A DNA stretch of 64,000 nucleotides from an uncultured Erythrobacter sp. (GTDB taxonomy: Bacteria; Pseudomonadota; Alphaproteobacteria; Sphingomonadales; Sphingomonadaceae), in the NCBI GenBank assembly GCA_947488085.1, contig CANKYI010000001.1:2117928-2181927 (forward strand), given 5' to 3'. Every line of letters starts with the position of its first letter. Positions within the stretch are counted from its first letter, which is position 1. Both the position numbers and the translations under genes were made by a program. Shown piece by piece: positions 17,199 through 25,361 of this stretch. The notes under the pieces were generated by a model that worked only from the letters and a program-made list of their open reading frames with translations, was not told the origin of the DNA and made no database searches.

Positions 17199-17675
17199 GT
17201 AGACCTCTTGGCCAAATAGTGTTTATTTGCCACGCGCTGAACGCATGCAGAGCCGGAAACTGCACAGCAAAATCTGACATAGCAGATGGATTTGGCGTAA
17301 TCTAAAGCCATGGTTACCAATGCGGTTCAGTTATAAGATATGTGTATGCATATCAAATATATGCCAATGCATATAATGGGCTGGATCGACTGGTATGGCT
17401 GAGGTTAACACAAGAGCCACAATCTGCAGCACTATAGCGGCCCTAGGAAGCCTAGCCTTCAGCCTCAGTGGGTGTAGCCATGGGCAAGCGGTTAGCAGGA
17501 TCGTGCGGCTGCAGGCTGATCCTGCAATGGATGCTTTCCTGCGCTACCTCTAACCCAAGCGACGGCGACAAAGCTCGATCAATTTGTTGGAGAACAATCG
17601 CAGGACAATCGAAGCTGCCCTCGGGCAACCCGACACCCCGCCTGCACCTCAACTTCCTTGACTGGATTGATTGCG
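17199..17675. other. 477-bp intergenic stretch without a recognised gene
   Basis: Lies between the two nonsense-interrupted genes. Its first part is AT-rich and holds two ATGCAT palindromes listed separately. The second part is GC-richer; a 66-codon minus-strand frame at 17452-17652 has plausible composition but no recognisable domain and could be a gene remnant. Confidence 0.5.
17346..17372. promoter_or_regulatory. Paired ATGCAT palindromes, possible operator
   Basis: ATGCAT occurs at 17346-17351 and 17367-17372, 21 bp apart (two helical turns), each flanked by further TA-rich symmetry (TATGCATAT and AATGCATATA) with ATATATGCC between. It is about 150 bp upstream of the IclR-type gene start. 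The pattern would fit a dimer-of-dimers site, but the regulator is unknown. Confidence 0.35.
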
Positions 17676-18371
17676 ATGAAAAACGCTATGTTTCTGTTTG
17701 CACCCTTTGATTTGCTCTCGGGTGGCTGCGCGACCATGTTTACAGCCGACGCTCAGCACGCGAACATCGTTCAAGAGAAAAGCGATTTTGAGCGCTCTTT
17801 ATCCTACTGGCCTGGAGAATATGAGAACAGAGTTCAGGTCGCCCAACAGATAGCAACCGACCATCCAGAAAAAGACCGCAATAATCCGTTGCGTGTTTTC
17901 ATAAGCAAAGTCGACCTCCCCGCTTTTGGCGAGCACGTCTATTATGTCGAATGGTAGGAGCTTGGTGACGGTAAACTCGCTCGTCAGCGCATCTATCATC
18001 TTGAAGATCTGGGCAACGAAGTTGTAGTTCGGCTCAACATATTCCCTCCAGAGGAGGAGTTCGGATTGCGCACTGGCGGTGCCCATCTCGACCCGTCAAA
18101 GCTGGCGGACCTGACTCCGGATGACATGGTGCAGATCGATGGCTGCGACATTTATCTCAAACCCGACGCAGACACCTTCACTGGCGCGACGCGCCGCAGC
18201 AAGTGCATCATAAACCCCAATGCCACCGATGCGGAACAGATATACTCCTGGACGCGAATGCGGATTACGCTTGAGCGTTTTCAATATCTCGATGGATGGT
18301 TCGATGTGAACGACAACCTCACCGGGGATAGGGGCACTCCCCGGTATGATTTCACAAAAGCCGAAGATTGA
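17676..18371 (+). pseudogene. CpcT/CpeT-like lipoprotein gene interrupted by an in-frame TAG
   Basis: One reading frame of 232 codons cut by a TAG at 17955-17957. The start at 17676 (MKNAMFLF) gives a lipoprotein signal with lipobox LSGGC and Cys18. Before the stop there is a CpeT-type segment (DFERSLSYWPGEYENRVQVA, then VFISKVDLPAFGEHVYYVEW). After it the frame continues ELGDGKLARQRIYHLEDLGN, then DPSKLADLTPDDMVQIDGCD and the late motif FTGATRRSKC. CpcT/CpeT proteins are phycobilin lyases in cyanobacteria, but relatives of unknown role occur in proteobacteria. With the stop the conserved core is split, so the gene is probably inactive. Confidence 0.78.
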
Positions 18372-18493
18372 TCGCGAAGAACTCTTCGATGGCTGGCTCT
18401 CTATGTGTGTCAGGAATTGGACAACAGATACAAAGTTCTTGCCGCCTCGACCCAATAAGAATAGCAATCACTATTGAATTGGGGGATTTGTGA

Positions 18494-19723
18494 ATGAGTG
18501 GCACGAATGATCGGAAACTAAGAGAGCGTGCGCGGCGAGTGATACCTGGTGGCATGTACGGGCATCAATCAGCCGCTTACCTGCCATCCAATGCCCCGCA
18601 ATTCTTTAGCAAAGCAGACGGCGCCTATCTGTGGGATTACGATCACAACCGATATGTGGATTTCATGTCCGCTTATGGTCCCAATCTGTTTGGCTATCGC
18701 AATCAGGAAGTGGACAATGTCTATTGTGATCAGCTCAAACTGATAGACGTCGCTACCGGCCCCAGTGCGATAATGATCGAATTGGCAGAGGCATTTTGCG
18801 ATCTTGTAACCCATGCCGATTGGGCCGTGTTCTGCAAGAATGGCACTGACGCAACGTCGATGGCTCTGATGACGGCACGGGCCTATCGTGACCGCAAGAA
18901 AGTGCTGCTTGCCCACGGCGCGTATCATGGCTCTGCCAGTTGGTGCACTCCATTCCCGGCTGGAACCCTGCCGGAAGAACGCGCGCATTTCATCCACTAC
19001 CAATACAATGATCCCGACAGTCTGCGCGCCGCCGCTCAAGAGGCCGGTGATGATCTGGCGGGGATATTTGCCTCACCCTTCAAGCATGATGTCCTAGTCG
19101 ATCAAGAATTGCCGAACGAGGATTATGCGCGCGCCGCACGCTCGATTTGCGACGATAATGATGCGCTGCTCATCGTTGACGATATTCGTGCCGGGTTCCG
19201 CATTGAGCGTGATTGCAGCTGGCACAGTCTGGGTGTTGAGCCAGACTTGTCGACCTGGGGCAAAAGCATCGCCAATGGCCATCCGATCTCATGCTTGCTC
19301 GGGGCCGACAGAGCACGAGATGCCTTTAGCAAACTGTATTGCACCGGCTCTTTCTGGTTTTCCGCTGCGGCAATGGCTGCGTCACTTAAAACGCTCGAGT
19401 TGATCAAAAACACTGACTATCTGGAGCGCACCATAGCCATGGGGCAGAAATTGCGAGACGGTCTATCCGATGTGGCAAATCGGCATGGGTTGAACATGAG
19501 CCAGACCGGCCCGGTGCAGATGCCGCTGATCATGTTTGATCAAGCTGATGGAAACCGCGATATGGCAATTGGCGGAGCATTTGCAGATGCGATGTTGCGG
19601 CGCGGTGTCTATTTCCACCCGTTCCACAACATGTTCATTAATGCGGCGATGACGCAGGCTGATATCGCCTTCACAATTGCCGCAGCGCAGGCGACTGCGG
19701 AGGAAATAACCGCCTCAAAATAG
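18494..19723 (+). CDS. Class III PLP-dependent aminotransferase, glutamate-1-semialdehyde aminomutase-like
   Basis: A 409-residue fold-type I PLP enzyme of class III. Landmarks are the phosphate-binding NGTDATSMAL (residues 116-125), the cofactor-contacting Asp229 in LLIVDDIRAGFR, and the Schiff-base Lys257 in STWGKSIANGHP. GSA aminomutase is the closest general type (RARRVIPGG start), but the sequence departs from HemL at several points, and a dedicated HemL is not expected beside these genes. It therefore probably acts on another amino-ketone or beta-amino acid. A TetR gene follows 60 bp downstream on the same strand. The ATG at 18494 is preceded by a GGGGG run. Confidence 0.82.
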   Translation: MSGTNDRKLRERARRVIPGGMYGHQSAAYLPSNAPQFFSKADGAYLWDYDHNRYVDFMSAYGPNLFGYRNQEVDNVYCDQLKLIDVATGPSAIMIELAEAFCDLVTHADWAVFCKNGTDATSMALMTARAYRDRKKVLLAHGAYHGSASWCTPFPAGTLPEERAHFIHYQYNDPDSLRAAAQEAGDDLAGIFASPFKHDVLVDQELPNEDYARAARSICDDNDALLIVDDIRAGFRIERDCSWHSLGVEPDLSTWGKSIANGHPISCLLGADRARDAFSKLYCTGSFWFSAAAMAASLKTLELIKNTDYLERTIAMGQKLRDGLSDVANRHGLNMSQTGPVQMPLIMFDQADGNRDMAIGGAFADAMLRRGVYFHPFHNMFINAAMTQADIAFTIAAAQATAEEITASK

Positions 19724-19783
19724 GTGATGTTTGCTCTCCGCCGCGTCGCTCGTCTAGTGGTGCATTCATGGTTGGAGGTACGG

Positions 19784-20413
19784 ATGGCTGAATCTGCACC
19801 GCAAGAGCTGGATGACAAATCCTTTCGCCTCCGCAGCAGGCCGACGCAGAAGCGTGCGCGTGAGACATTTGAGTTGATCTTGACCACTGCGGCCATGCTG
19901 CTGGAAGAGGTTGGCTTTGATAAGCTCAATACGAATTTGATCTGCAAGCGCGCAAAGATGACGCCGCCTGCACTCTATCGGTATTTCCCAAACAAATACG
20001 CCATCCTCGAAGAGCTCGGCAGCCGTTTGATGGAGGAGCAAAACGATTCCTCTTTCCGCTGGATGGACAACAATCGGGACAAGAAAATCACCGCTGAGAT
20101 GACCGCTCAGCTGCTGCGTGAGCAATATGAGATCACGCGCGACTTTACCGGTGCAAAATGGATCATGCGATCGCTGCGTTCGGTCCCTGCTCTCGCGGAT
20201 GTGCGGCTCAAGTCGCATGCTTTGATGATCAGCCGCTTTACCGAATGGAACATAGAAAAAGTGCCGGGCCGCGATGCTGTTGCGATTGAGCGTCGCGCGC
20301 GCATTGCAAACGAGATTGGCTACGCCTTGATCGAAATGTTGCTGGACGGTGAGGATGACGATGCTGAGGCGATTTTCGCTGATGCCGGGGCGATGCTGAC
20401 TGCTTTAAGATAA
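19784..20413 (+). CDS. TetR/AcrR-family transcriptional regulator
   Basis: A 209-residue regulator. The N-terminal helix-turn-helix (about residues 25-72) reads RETFELILTTAAMLLEEVGF, then MTPPALYRYFPNKYAILEEL, which is the TetR signature. The C-terminal ligand domain has no recognisable subfamily. The frame opens at 19724, but the ATG at 19784 is preceded by GGAGG at the right distance and gives a normal N-terminus. It follows the aminotransferase and precedes the acylase; either may be its target. Confidence 0.88.
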   Translation: MAESAPQELDDKSFRLRSRPTQKRARETFELILTTAAMLLEEVGFDKLNTNLICKRAKMTPPALYRYFPNKYAILEELGSRLMEEQNDSSFRWMDNNRDKKITAEMTAQLLREQYEITRDFTGAKWIMRSLRSVPALADVRLKSHALMISRFTEWNIEKVPGRDAVAIERRARIANEIGYALIEMLLDGEDDDAEAIFADAGAMLTALR

Positions 20414-20599
20414 CTGAAGTGGCTCCAGCCTCCACCATTTGCTGATTTCGCTTGCTTAAGATAGCCTGATTATCACTGTTGAAACTCAGCGAGAGAGTTC
20501 ACTGAGTGCAGCATCAGCCGAACCCTGCCAGTTTGGGGCCGCGTTTCAGTGGGGCGCAGCAATAGCCGCTATAGCTGGTGCCAGAACACGCGGCTCCAC

Positions 20600-20619
20600 A
20601 TGCTAGTTCTTGCTAGCAT
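20600..20619. repeat. Inverted repeat upstream of the acylase gene
   Basis: ATGCTAG at 20600-20606 and CTAGCAT at 20613-20619 form 7-bp arms around a 6-nt spacer, 65 bp before the acylase start. No T-tract follows, so an operator is likelier than a terminator; the TetR protein encoded just upstream is a candidate binder. Confidence 0.35.
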
Positions 20620-20683
20620 TATTGCGAGCGCTGGTTATCGTCTGCTCCCAAAACTTGAACAAAGCAGTTCTTGGAGTTGATTG

Positions 20684-22846
20684 ATGAAGCGGATTTTTGG
20701 CGGGCTCGCGCTGGTGATTGCACTGGCCTTGGTAACAGCGGGTTTTGTGCTTTGGACACCCAGCCCGCCCAGTTTTGACAAAGAAGCCGCAATTGCCGAA
20801 GCCGAGGAATACGATGTTCGTATCATCCGAGACAAGTTCGGCGTGCCTCATATTTACGGTGAAAGAGACGCCGACGTTGCCTTTGGTCTGGCCTTCGCGA
20901 ACGCCGAAGACGATATTGAGAATATCGCCCTTGGCCGCCGCTTTTCGCGCGGAGAAATGGGCCTTGAAACCGGCGAAGAGGGCGCGATTACGGATTATCT
21001 CGTCGCCGCGATCCAAGCCCGCGAGGCTGCGGCAGAACAATATGAGAGCGACCTATCGCCTGAATTTCGGGAATATCTCGACGGGTATGTCACCGGGATC
21101 AACTATTTCTGTGCTCTCAACGAAGAGCGCTGCGGACCGGGCCTTGCGCCTGTTACGCCTCAAGACATCATCGCCTCCTACGTGTCGCGCACGCCGCTTT
21201 ATTACGGGCTGGATCAAGAGCTAAGACGCCTGTTCGACGGGGATTTTGAATTTCAGGAACAGGCCGAGGCTGCCCGTGCAGCGGTGCGGCAGGTCGGTGA
21301 TGATGTTGTCGATGGATCAAACGCCATCGCCGTTGCGCCGTCGCGGTCCAGTGATGGTCACACACGCCTTATGGTCAATTCGCATCAACCCTTTCTTGGA
21401 CCGACGGCATGGTACGAAGCGCGCGTTAAATCCGAAGAAGGCCTCGACATGATTGGCGGGCTTTTCTCCGGCAGTCCGCTCGTCTCGCATGGGACACGGC
21501 CAGAGCTGGGTTGGGCAATCACAGTGAACAAACCAGACCTTGCCGATTTCTTCAAACTCACGGTGAATGACGAAGACAATCCCACGCAATATATGATGGA
21601 CGGCGAATGGCTGGACTTTGAAATGTCCGAAGTCACCATCAGGGTGAAGCTGTTTGGACCGTTTAGCTTCCCGTCGACACAGACCATTCGCCGGTCCGTC
21701 CATGGTCCAGTATTCGACACGCCAAAGGGATTTTACGCCGTCTCTTTTGCCGGTGACCGGAACATTCAGGCAGCCGAGCAATGGTACCAAATGAACAAGG
21801 CCACCACGCAAGAGGAATGGTTGGAGGCGATGTCGATCCAAGGCATCCCGAGCTTCAATTTCGTCTATGCTGATCGCGCGGGAAACATTGGCTATTACTA
21901 CAACGCGCAGGTCCCGATGCGCGCCGAAGGCTGGGATTGGAGCGGCGCGGTTCCCGGCGATCGCAGCGAATTGGTTTGGCAGGGTATCTACCCATTCGGC
22001 GGCGCTGCGCCAGTGGTGCAAAATCCAAGCTCTGGCTATGTCGTCAACGCCAATCACACGCCGTTTGAATCGACCAATGGGCCTGATCAACCAATGGCGG
22101 AAGACTTCCCCGCACATTATGGGATCGCCAACAAAATCACCAATCGCGGTCTGCGCGCACAAGAGCTCTATGGCAGCGATGAAAGCATCACTGCGGATGA
22201 ATTCATGCGCTACAAAATGGATCTCGCCTACGCGGAAAACTCGCCTCTGATGACGTGGCTGCGCGATCTGCAAGCGAACCCCGACATTGCCGAAAATTCC
22301 GAATTTGACGACGCAATGGAGATCATCGCTGCATGGGACGGAGTGACTGAACTGGACCGTCGCGGCGCGGGTCTTTCCATTCGCGCAGCTCAAATTGCCC
22401 TTGGTATTCAGATGCATGGCGACGATCCTGAAAACCCCAACCCGGTCGAGGCCCTGCGCCAAGCCATGGGCGAATATATGCGGGGCTTTGGGCGCCTCGA
22501 TCCAACCTGGGGTGAGGTCAACCGCTTGATCCGGGGCGATGTTGATCTGCCCTTGCGCGGCGGACCAGACACATTGCGCGCCATCTATTCAATCGAAAAT
22601 CCCGAAGACGGAACGCTGACGGCGATCGCGGGAGACAGCTATATCGTCTATGTCGATTGGGATGAAGATGGCGTGCCGGGAATTCGTTCGATCAACCAGT
22701 TCGGCTCTGCCGTGCAGGACGAAAGTTCCGCCCACTATAATGACCAGTCAGCGATCTTCGCCAAAGAGCAGTTCCGCACTCCGCCAATGACACTTGAAGC
22801 GGTTTTGGCTGAAGCAACGGCTGACTACAGGCCGGGTACGCGTTGA
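20684..22846 (+). CDS. Penicillin-acylase family N-terminal-nucleophile hydrolase
   Basis: A 720-residue secreted or membrane-anchored hydrolase of the penicillin amidase/AHL acylase family. An N-terminal hydrophobic segment (FGGLALVIALALVTAGFVLW) serves as signal or anchor. The alpha subunit region shows VRIIRDKFGVPHIYGERDAD. The autocatalytic cleavage site precedes Ser212 in VDGSNAIAVAPSRS, which becomes the beta-chain nucleophile, followed by MVNSHQPFLGPTAWYEA. The family hydrolyses amide bonds of beta-lactams, acyl-homoserine lactones or other N-acyl amino compounds in the periplasm; which one cannot be decided. The ATG at 20684 has GGAG 8 nt upstream. Confidence 0.9.
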   Translation: MKRIFGGLALVIALALVTAGFVLWTPSPPSFDKEAAIAEAEEYDVRIIRDKFGVPHIYGERDADVAFGLAFANAEDDIENIALGRRFSRGEMGLETGEEGAITDYLVAAIQAREAAAEQYESDLSPEFREYLDGYVTGINYFCALNEERCGPGLAPVTPQDIIASYVSRTPLYYGLDQELRRLFDGDFEFQEQAEAARAAVRQVGDDVVDGSNAIAVAPSRSSDGHTRLMVNSHQPFLGPTAWYEARVKSEEGLDMIGGLFSGSPLVSHGTRPELGWAITVNKPDLADFFKLTVNDEDNPTQYMMDGEWLDFEMSEVTIRVKLFGPFSFPSTQTIRRSVHGPVFDTPKGFYAVSFAGDRNIQAAEQWYQMNKATTQEEWLEAMSIQGIPSFNFVYADRAGNIGYYYNAQVPMRAEGWDWSGAVPGDRSELVWQGIYPFGGAAPVVQNPSSGYVVNANHTPFESTNGPDQPMAEDFPAHYGIANKITNRGLRAQELYGSDESITADEFMRYKMDLAYAENSPLMTWLRDLQANPDIAENSEFDDAMEIIAAWDGVTELDRRGAGLSIRAAQIALGIQMHGDDPENPNPVEALRQAMGEYMRGFGRLDPTWGEVNRLIRGDVDLPLRGGPDTLRAIYSIENPEDGTLTAIAGDSYIVYVDWDEDGVPGIRSINQFGSAVQDESSAHYNDQSAIFAKEQFRTPPMTLEAVLAEATADYRPGTR

Positions 22847-22869
22847 GAGCCCATCGGAGCAATAAGAGA

Positions 22870-24831
22870 TCAGCGCAGATTGCTCGTCTCTGTCTCGAAT
22901 GTAATCGTCGCTCGTGTGCCTTCTCGGGGTGCTGAGACGATCGAGAAATCAAGACCATGCTGATCGGCCAGTGCATGGACGATCGCTAGACCGAGACCAT
23001 CTCCGTGCGATCCATCGGACTTCTCGCCGGCCTTTTGCACCTTGTTGAGGGTGTTCGAGTCCATCCCCACGCCATCATCGATCACTTGGACCCGACACTC
23101 TCCTGCTTCTTCTGTGATGCTCACCTCAATCCTCGTTGCTTTTGCGTGGCGCAAAGCGTTCGCGACTAAGTTGCTGATTGAACGCATGAGCACCAAGGCA
23201 GGGATACGGGTCTGGCTCGCCGTTTGATCAACGGTCAAATCAATTCTGGCTTCGCGAGCCTCGCTATCAAACATGTTTGAAACGGCATTTGTGACCAGTT
23301 CGAGCGAATAGAGTTCAGGCTGCGCCTCGACATCATTAGACAGTGGATTGGTTTCATGATCCGAATATTCTCGGGTGAGGTCCTCCAGGTAATTGATCGC
23401 TTGCCCCAAGCGATCTTGCAGAGCGGGGGAGAGCCGCTCCGCCTCACTGTTTACGGCTGCACGCAGGCCGAAAATCGGCTGGCGAATATCGTGGCTTGCG
23501 GCGGCCAGCTGGGCTTTTGTGCGCGTCGCAGCTTCGCGCGCCCGCGAATATTCGCGCTCCGTTTCGAGCAAACGTCGGTCAGTCCGAGCCTGCGTTTCGA
23601 GGGCTTCGATCCGCTCACCAAGCATACGTTTGCGCTCGCGGCGGGTGTAGAGCACGTCGAAAAACAAGAGCAAGAACATCCCGAGCCCGGCAATCAACCG
23701 GTTCGCATCTCGGAACCACTCGATAGTGAGGTCGGTTAGCTCTCTGCCCAGAAATAGTGGCTCGACCAGAGCTGAGCCAATAGCGCTAACGAAGAGTATC
23801 AGTCCGGCGACGACGCGCAATGCCGCTGCAGTGGGGAAACGCAGGATGATGGTGATCACGAACAAAAATAGACAAAGGTAGAATGCCCAGATCAGTTCAG
23901 GTGTTGAATTCGAACCGCGCGCGAGTACGACCAACGGCATCAGCAGAACAGCAGCAACCGCAGTGCGCAACGGCCAATTTTCGATCTTCAAGAAAGTCTT
24001 GAAACCAGACAGAAACACGCTGAGCATCGCAAAAATAGTGAGCAAGGTTAGGTCTTCCCATGCCTCGCGCGCTTCAAGCGGATTGGATACAAATGTCGTG
24101 GTGAATACTGATGCTTCGCTTTGGATCATTGTCAGCGAATAAGTCACTCCAATCAGCACACCCAATGGGCGCGAGGTGAGGTAAGACACCATCGCAAGTG
24201 CCAGTCCGATGATGAGCAATGTTGCAGTCAACACGCCCTTCAACAGCACGGCGATGATCTGCCGAGTGCCGAGCTCGCCCTCGCGAAAAATACCGATGTT
24301 GGGCCGGTCCGAACTCGCCACATTGATGAGAGCGAGGCAGGATTGCCCAGCATTGATCTCGAAGCTCTGCGAGCGGACATAGGTGAAGTAGCGCGCGCTA
24401 AGCGAACCGCCCTCACGCGTCTGGCTAGCGAGGATTTCGCGAGGGGGATCACCCTCGCAATCAAGGTACACAAGAGGCAATCGCACAAAGATGCCGCCAA
24501 TACCGATCACCTTGCGCATCGGATCGGAGCCTTGTGCGGCGACGCTTTCAAACGGTAGCGCGATCCAAACCCGCCGATCATAAAACTCGCCGCTGTTTTC
24601 GGAAGTTAGATCAGCAGAAAAATCACCAGCTCGAAAGCGATCCAGCGCTTCCTCAAAATCGATTTCGGCATCAGGAGCGGTCACAAGATAGCTGGCCATC
24701 GGCTCGATCATCTCGTGGCTACCTCCTGGTTCCACGGGAACAGAAAGCGCGCTTGTGGCGAGCGCTGGCACGGCCAAGACGGCAATGCATGCGACTACTA
24801 CCCCTGCGAACATGCGATGAAGCGTCGTCAA
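22870..24831 (-). CDS. Membrane sensor histidine kinase with 7TM-type input domain
   Basis: A 653-residue sensor kinase. A signal segment (MFAGVVVACIAVLAVPALA) is followed by a periplasmic beta-rich region (about 40-195, 7TMR-DISM extracellular type). Seven membrane helices (about 200-400), a coiled linker (RIEALETQARTDRRLLETER) and the kinase core come next. The phospho-acceptor is His447 in AASHDIRQPIFGLR; the N-box is NLVANALRHA and the G-boxes are DDGVG and GDGLGLAIVHALAD. The TTG at 24831 is preferred since GGAGG precedes it; the next ATG is six codons in. Its expected partner regulator would be divergent, where only a broken remnant is seen. Confidence 0.85.
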   Translation of the reverse strand: MTTLHRMFAGVVVACIAVLAVPALATSALSVPVEPGGSHEMIEPMASYLVTAPDAEIDFEEALDRFRAGDFSADLTSENSGEFYDRRVWIALPFESVAAQGSDPMRKVIGIGGIFVRLPLVYLDCEGDPPREILASQTREGGSLSARYFTYVRSQSFEINAGQSCLALINVASSDRPNIGIFREGELGTRQIIAVLLKGVLTATLLIIGLALAMVSYLTSRPLGVLIGVTYSLTMIQSEASVFTTTFVSNPLEAREAWEDLTLLTIFAMLSVFLSGFKTFLKIENWPLRTAVAAVLLMPLVVLARGSNSTPELIWAFYLCLFLFVITIILRFPTAAALRVVAGLILFVSAIGSALVEPLFLGRELTDLTIEWFRDANRLIAGLGMFLLLFFDVLYTRRERKRMLGERIEALETQARTDRRLLETEREYSRAREAATRTKAQLAAASHDIRQPIFGLRAAVNSEAERLSPALQDRLGQAINYLEDLTREYSDHETNPLSNDVEAQPELYSLELVTNAVSNMFDSEAREARIDLTVDQTASQTRIPALVLMRSISNLVANALRHAKATRIEVSITEEAGECRVQVIDDGVGMDSNTLNKVQKAGEKSDGSHGDGLGLAIVHALADQHGLDFSIVSAPREGTRATITFETETSNLR

Positions 24832-24905
24832 ATCGCCCTTTCCTCCCGTTCCCAATCGTATAGTGCCGCAAACGCAAAAGTCGAAGAGCACGGGGAGCGG
24901 TCTGC

Positions 24906-25134
24906 ACCGCGGTTATCACCGACGGCCACGCGATCATTCGCGACACGCTGACCTCTGCCTTCCACCAGCCTTTCCCAAACATTACCCGCAGCCCTCGACC
25001 TCGAAGCCTCAATCGATCGGTTCAAGCAGCGGGAGATCGTTGGCAAGACCAATAGCCACGACCGGAAGAACACTCGTCCTCCGAGAGAGCCCTGCGCCGG
25101 ACACAAGCGTGGCCGGACGTCGTTCGATAGTTAA
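24906..25134 (+). pseudogene. Probable response-regulator remnant (receiver N-terminus, frameshifted)
   Basis: Directly divergent from the histidine kinase. The frame beginning at 24906 reads TAVITDGHAIIRDTLTSAFH then QPFPNIT, closely resembling the start of LuxR-type receivers (VLIVDDHPLFRDALRSAL). In the next frame, from about 24985, come ALDLEASIDRFKQ, the expected next piece of a receiver, ending at a TAA at 25132-25134. No start codon with a ribosome-binding site, phospho-accepting Asp region or output domain is present. The first acidic pair is reduced to T-D-G. The reading as a decayed partner of the kinase is inference. Confidence 0.45.
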
Positions 25135-25147
25135 AGCCTTGAAGGGG

Positions 25148-25223
25148 TGGTGAGTCCTGCTGGGTTCGAACCAGCGACCTACTGATTAAAAGTCAGTTGC
25201 TCTACCGACTGAGCTAAGGACCC
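25148..25223 (-). tRNA. tRNA-Lys (anticodon TTT)
   Basis: A full cloverleaf on the minus strand. The acceptor stem GGGTCCT pairs with AGGACTC, including one G-U. The D-arm is GCTCAGTCGGTAGAGC, the anticodon stem-loop CTGACTTTTAATCAG reads TTT, and the T-arm is GCTGGTTCGAACCCAGC. The CCA end is encoded. It lies between the kinase region and the TPR lipoprotein; no repeat or integrase suggests use as an attachment site. Confidence 0.97.
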
Positions 25224-25361
25224 CCACGGGTGCGGTAACGCGGCGCGGTTTTGAGAATCTCTGACCGCGCAGAGGCGCTCACCTAGGCAGGGCGAGGCTG
25301 GCGGTCAAGCAACTCGTGCTGATTGTTTGCATCAGGTGCTAATCTGCCTGACAATCCGCCA

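Noticed and set aside
17452..17652. 66-codon minus-strand frame between the two interrupted genes
   Set aside because: Ordinary composition but no start context, no recognised family and no partner; possibly a remnant, not called.
21317..22462. 381-codon minus-strand frame inside the acylase gene
   Set aside because: A shadow of a high-GC coding frame with no domain; the plus-strand acylase explains the region.
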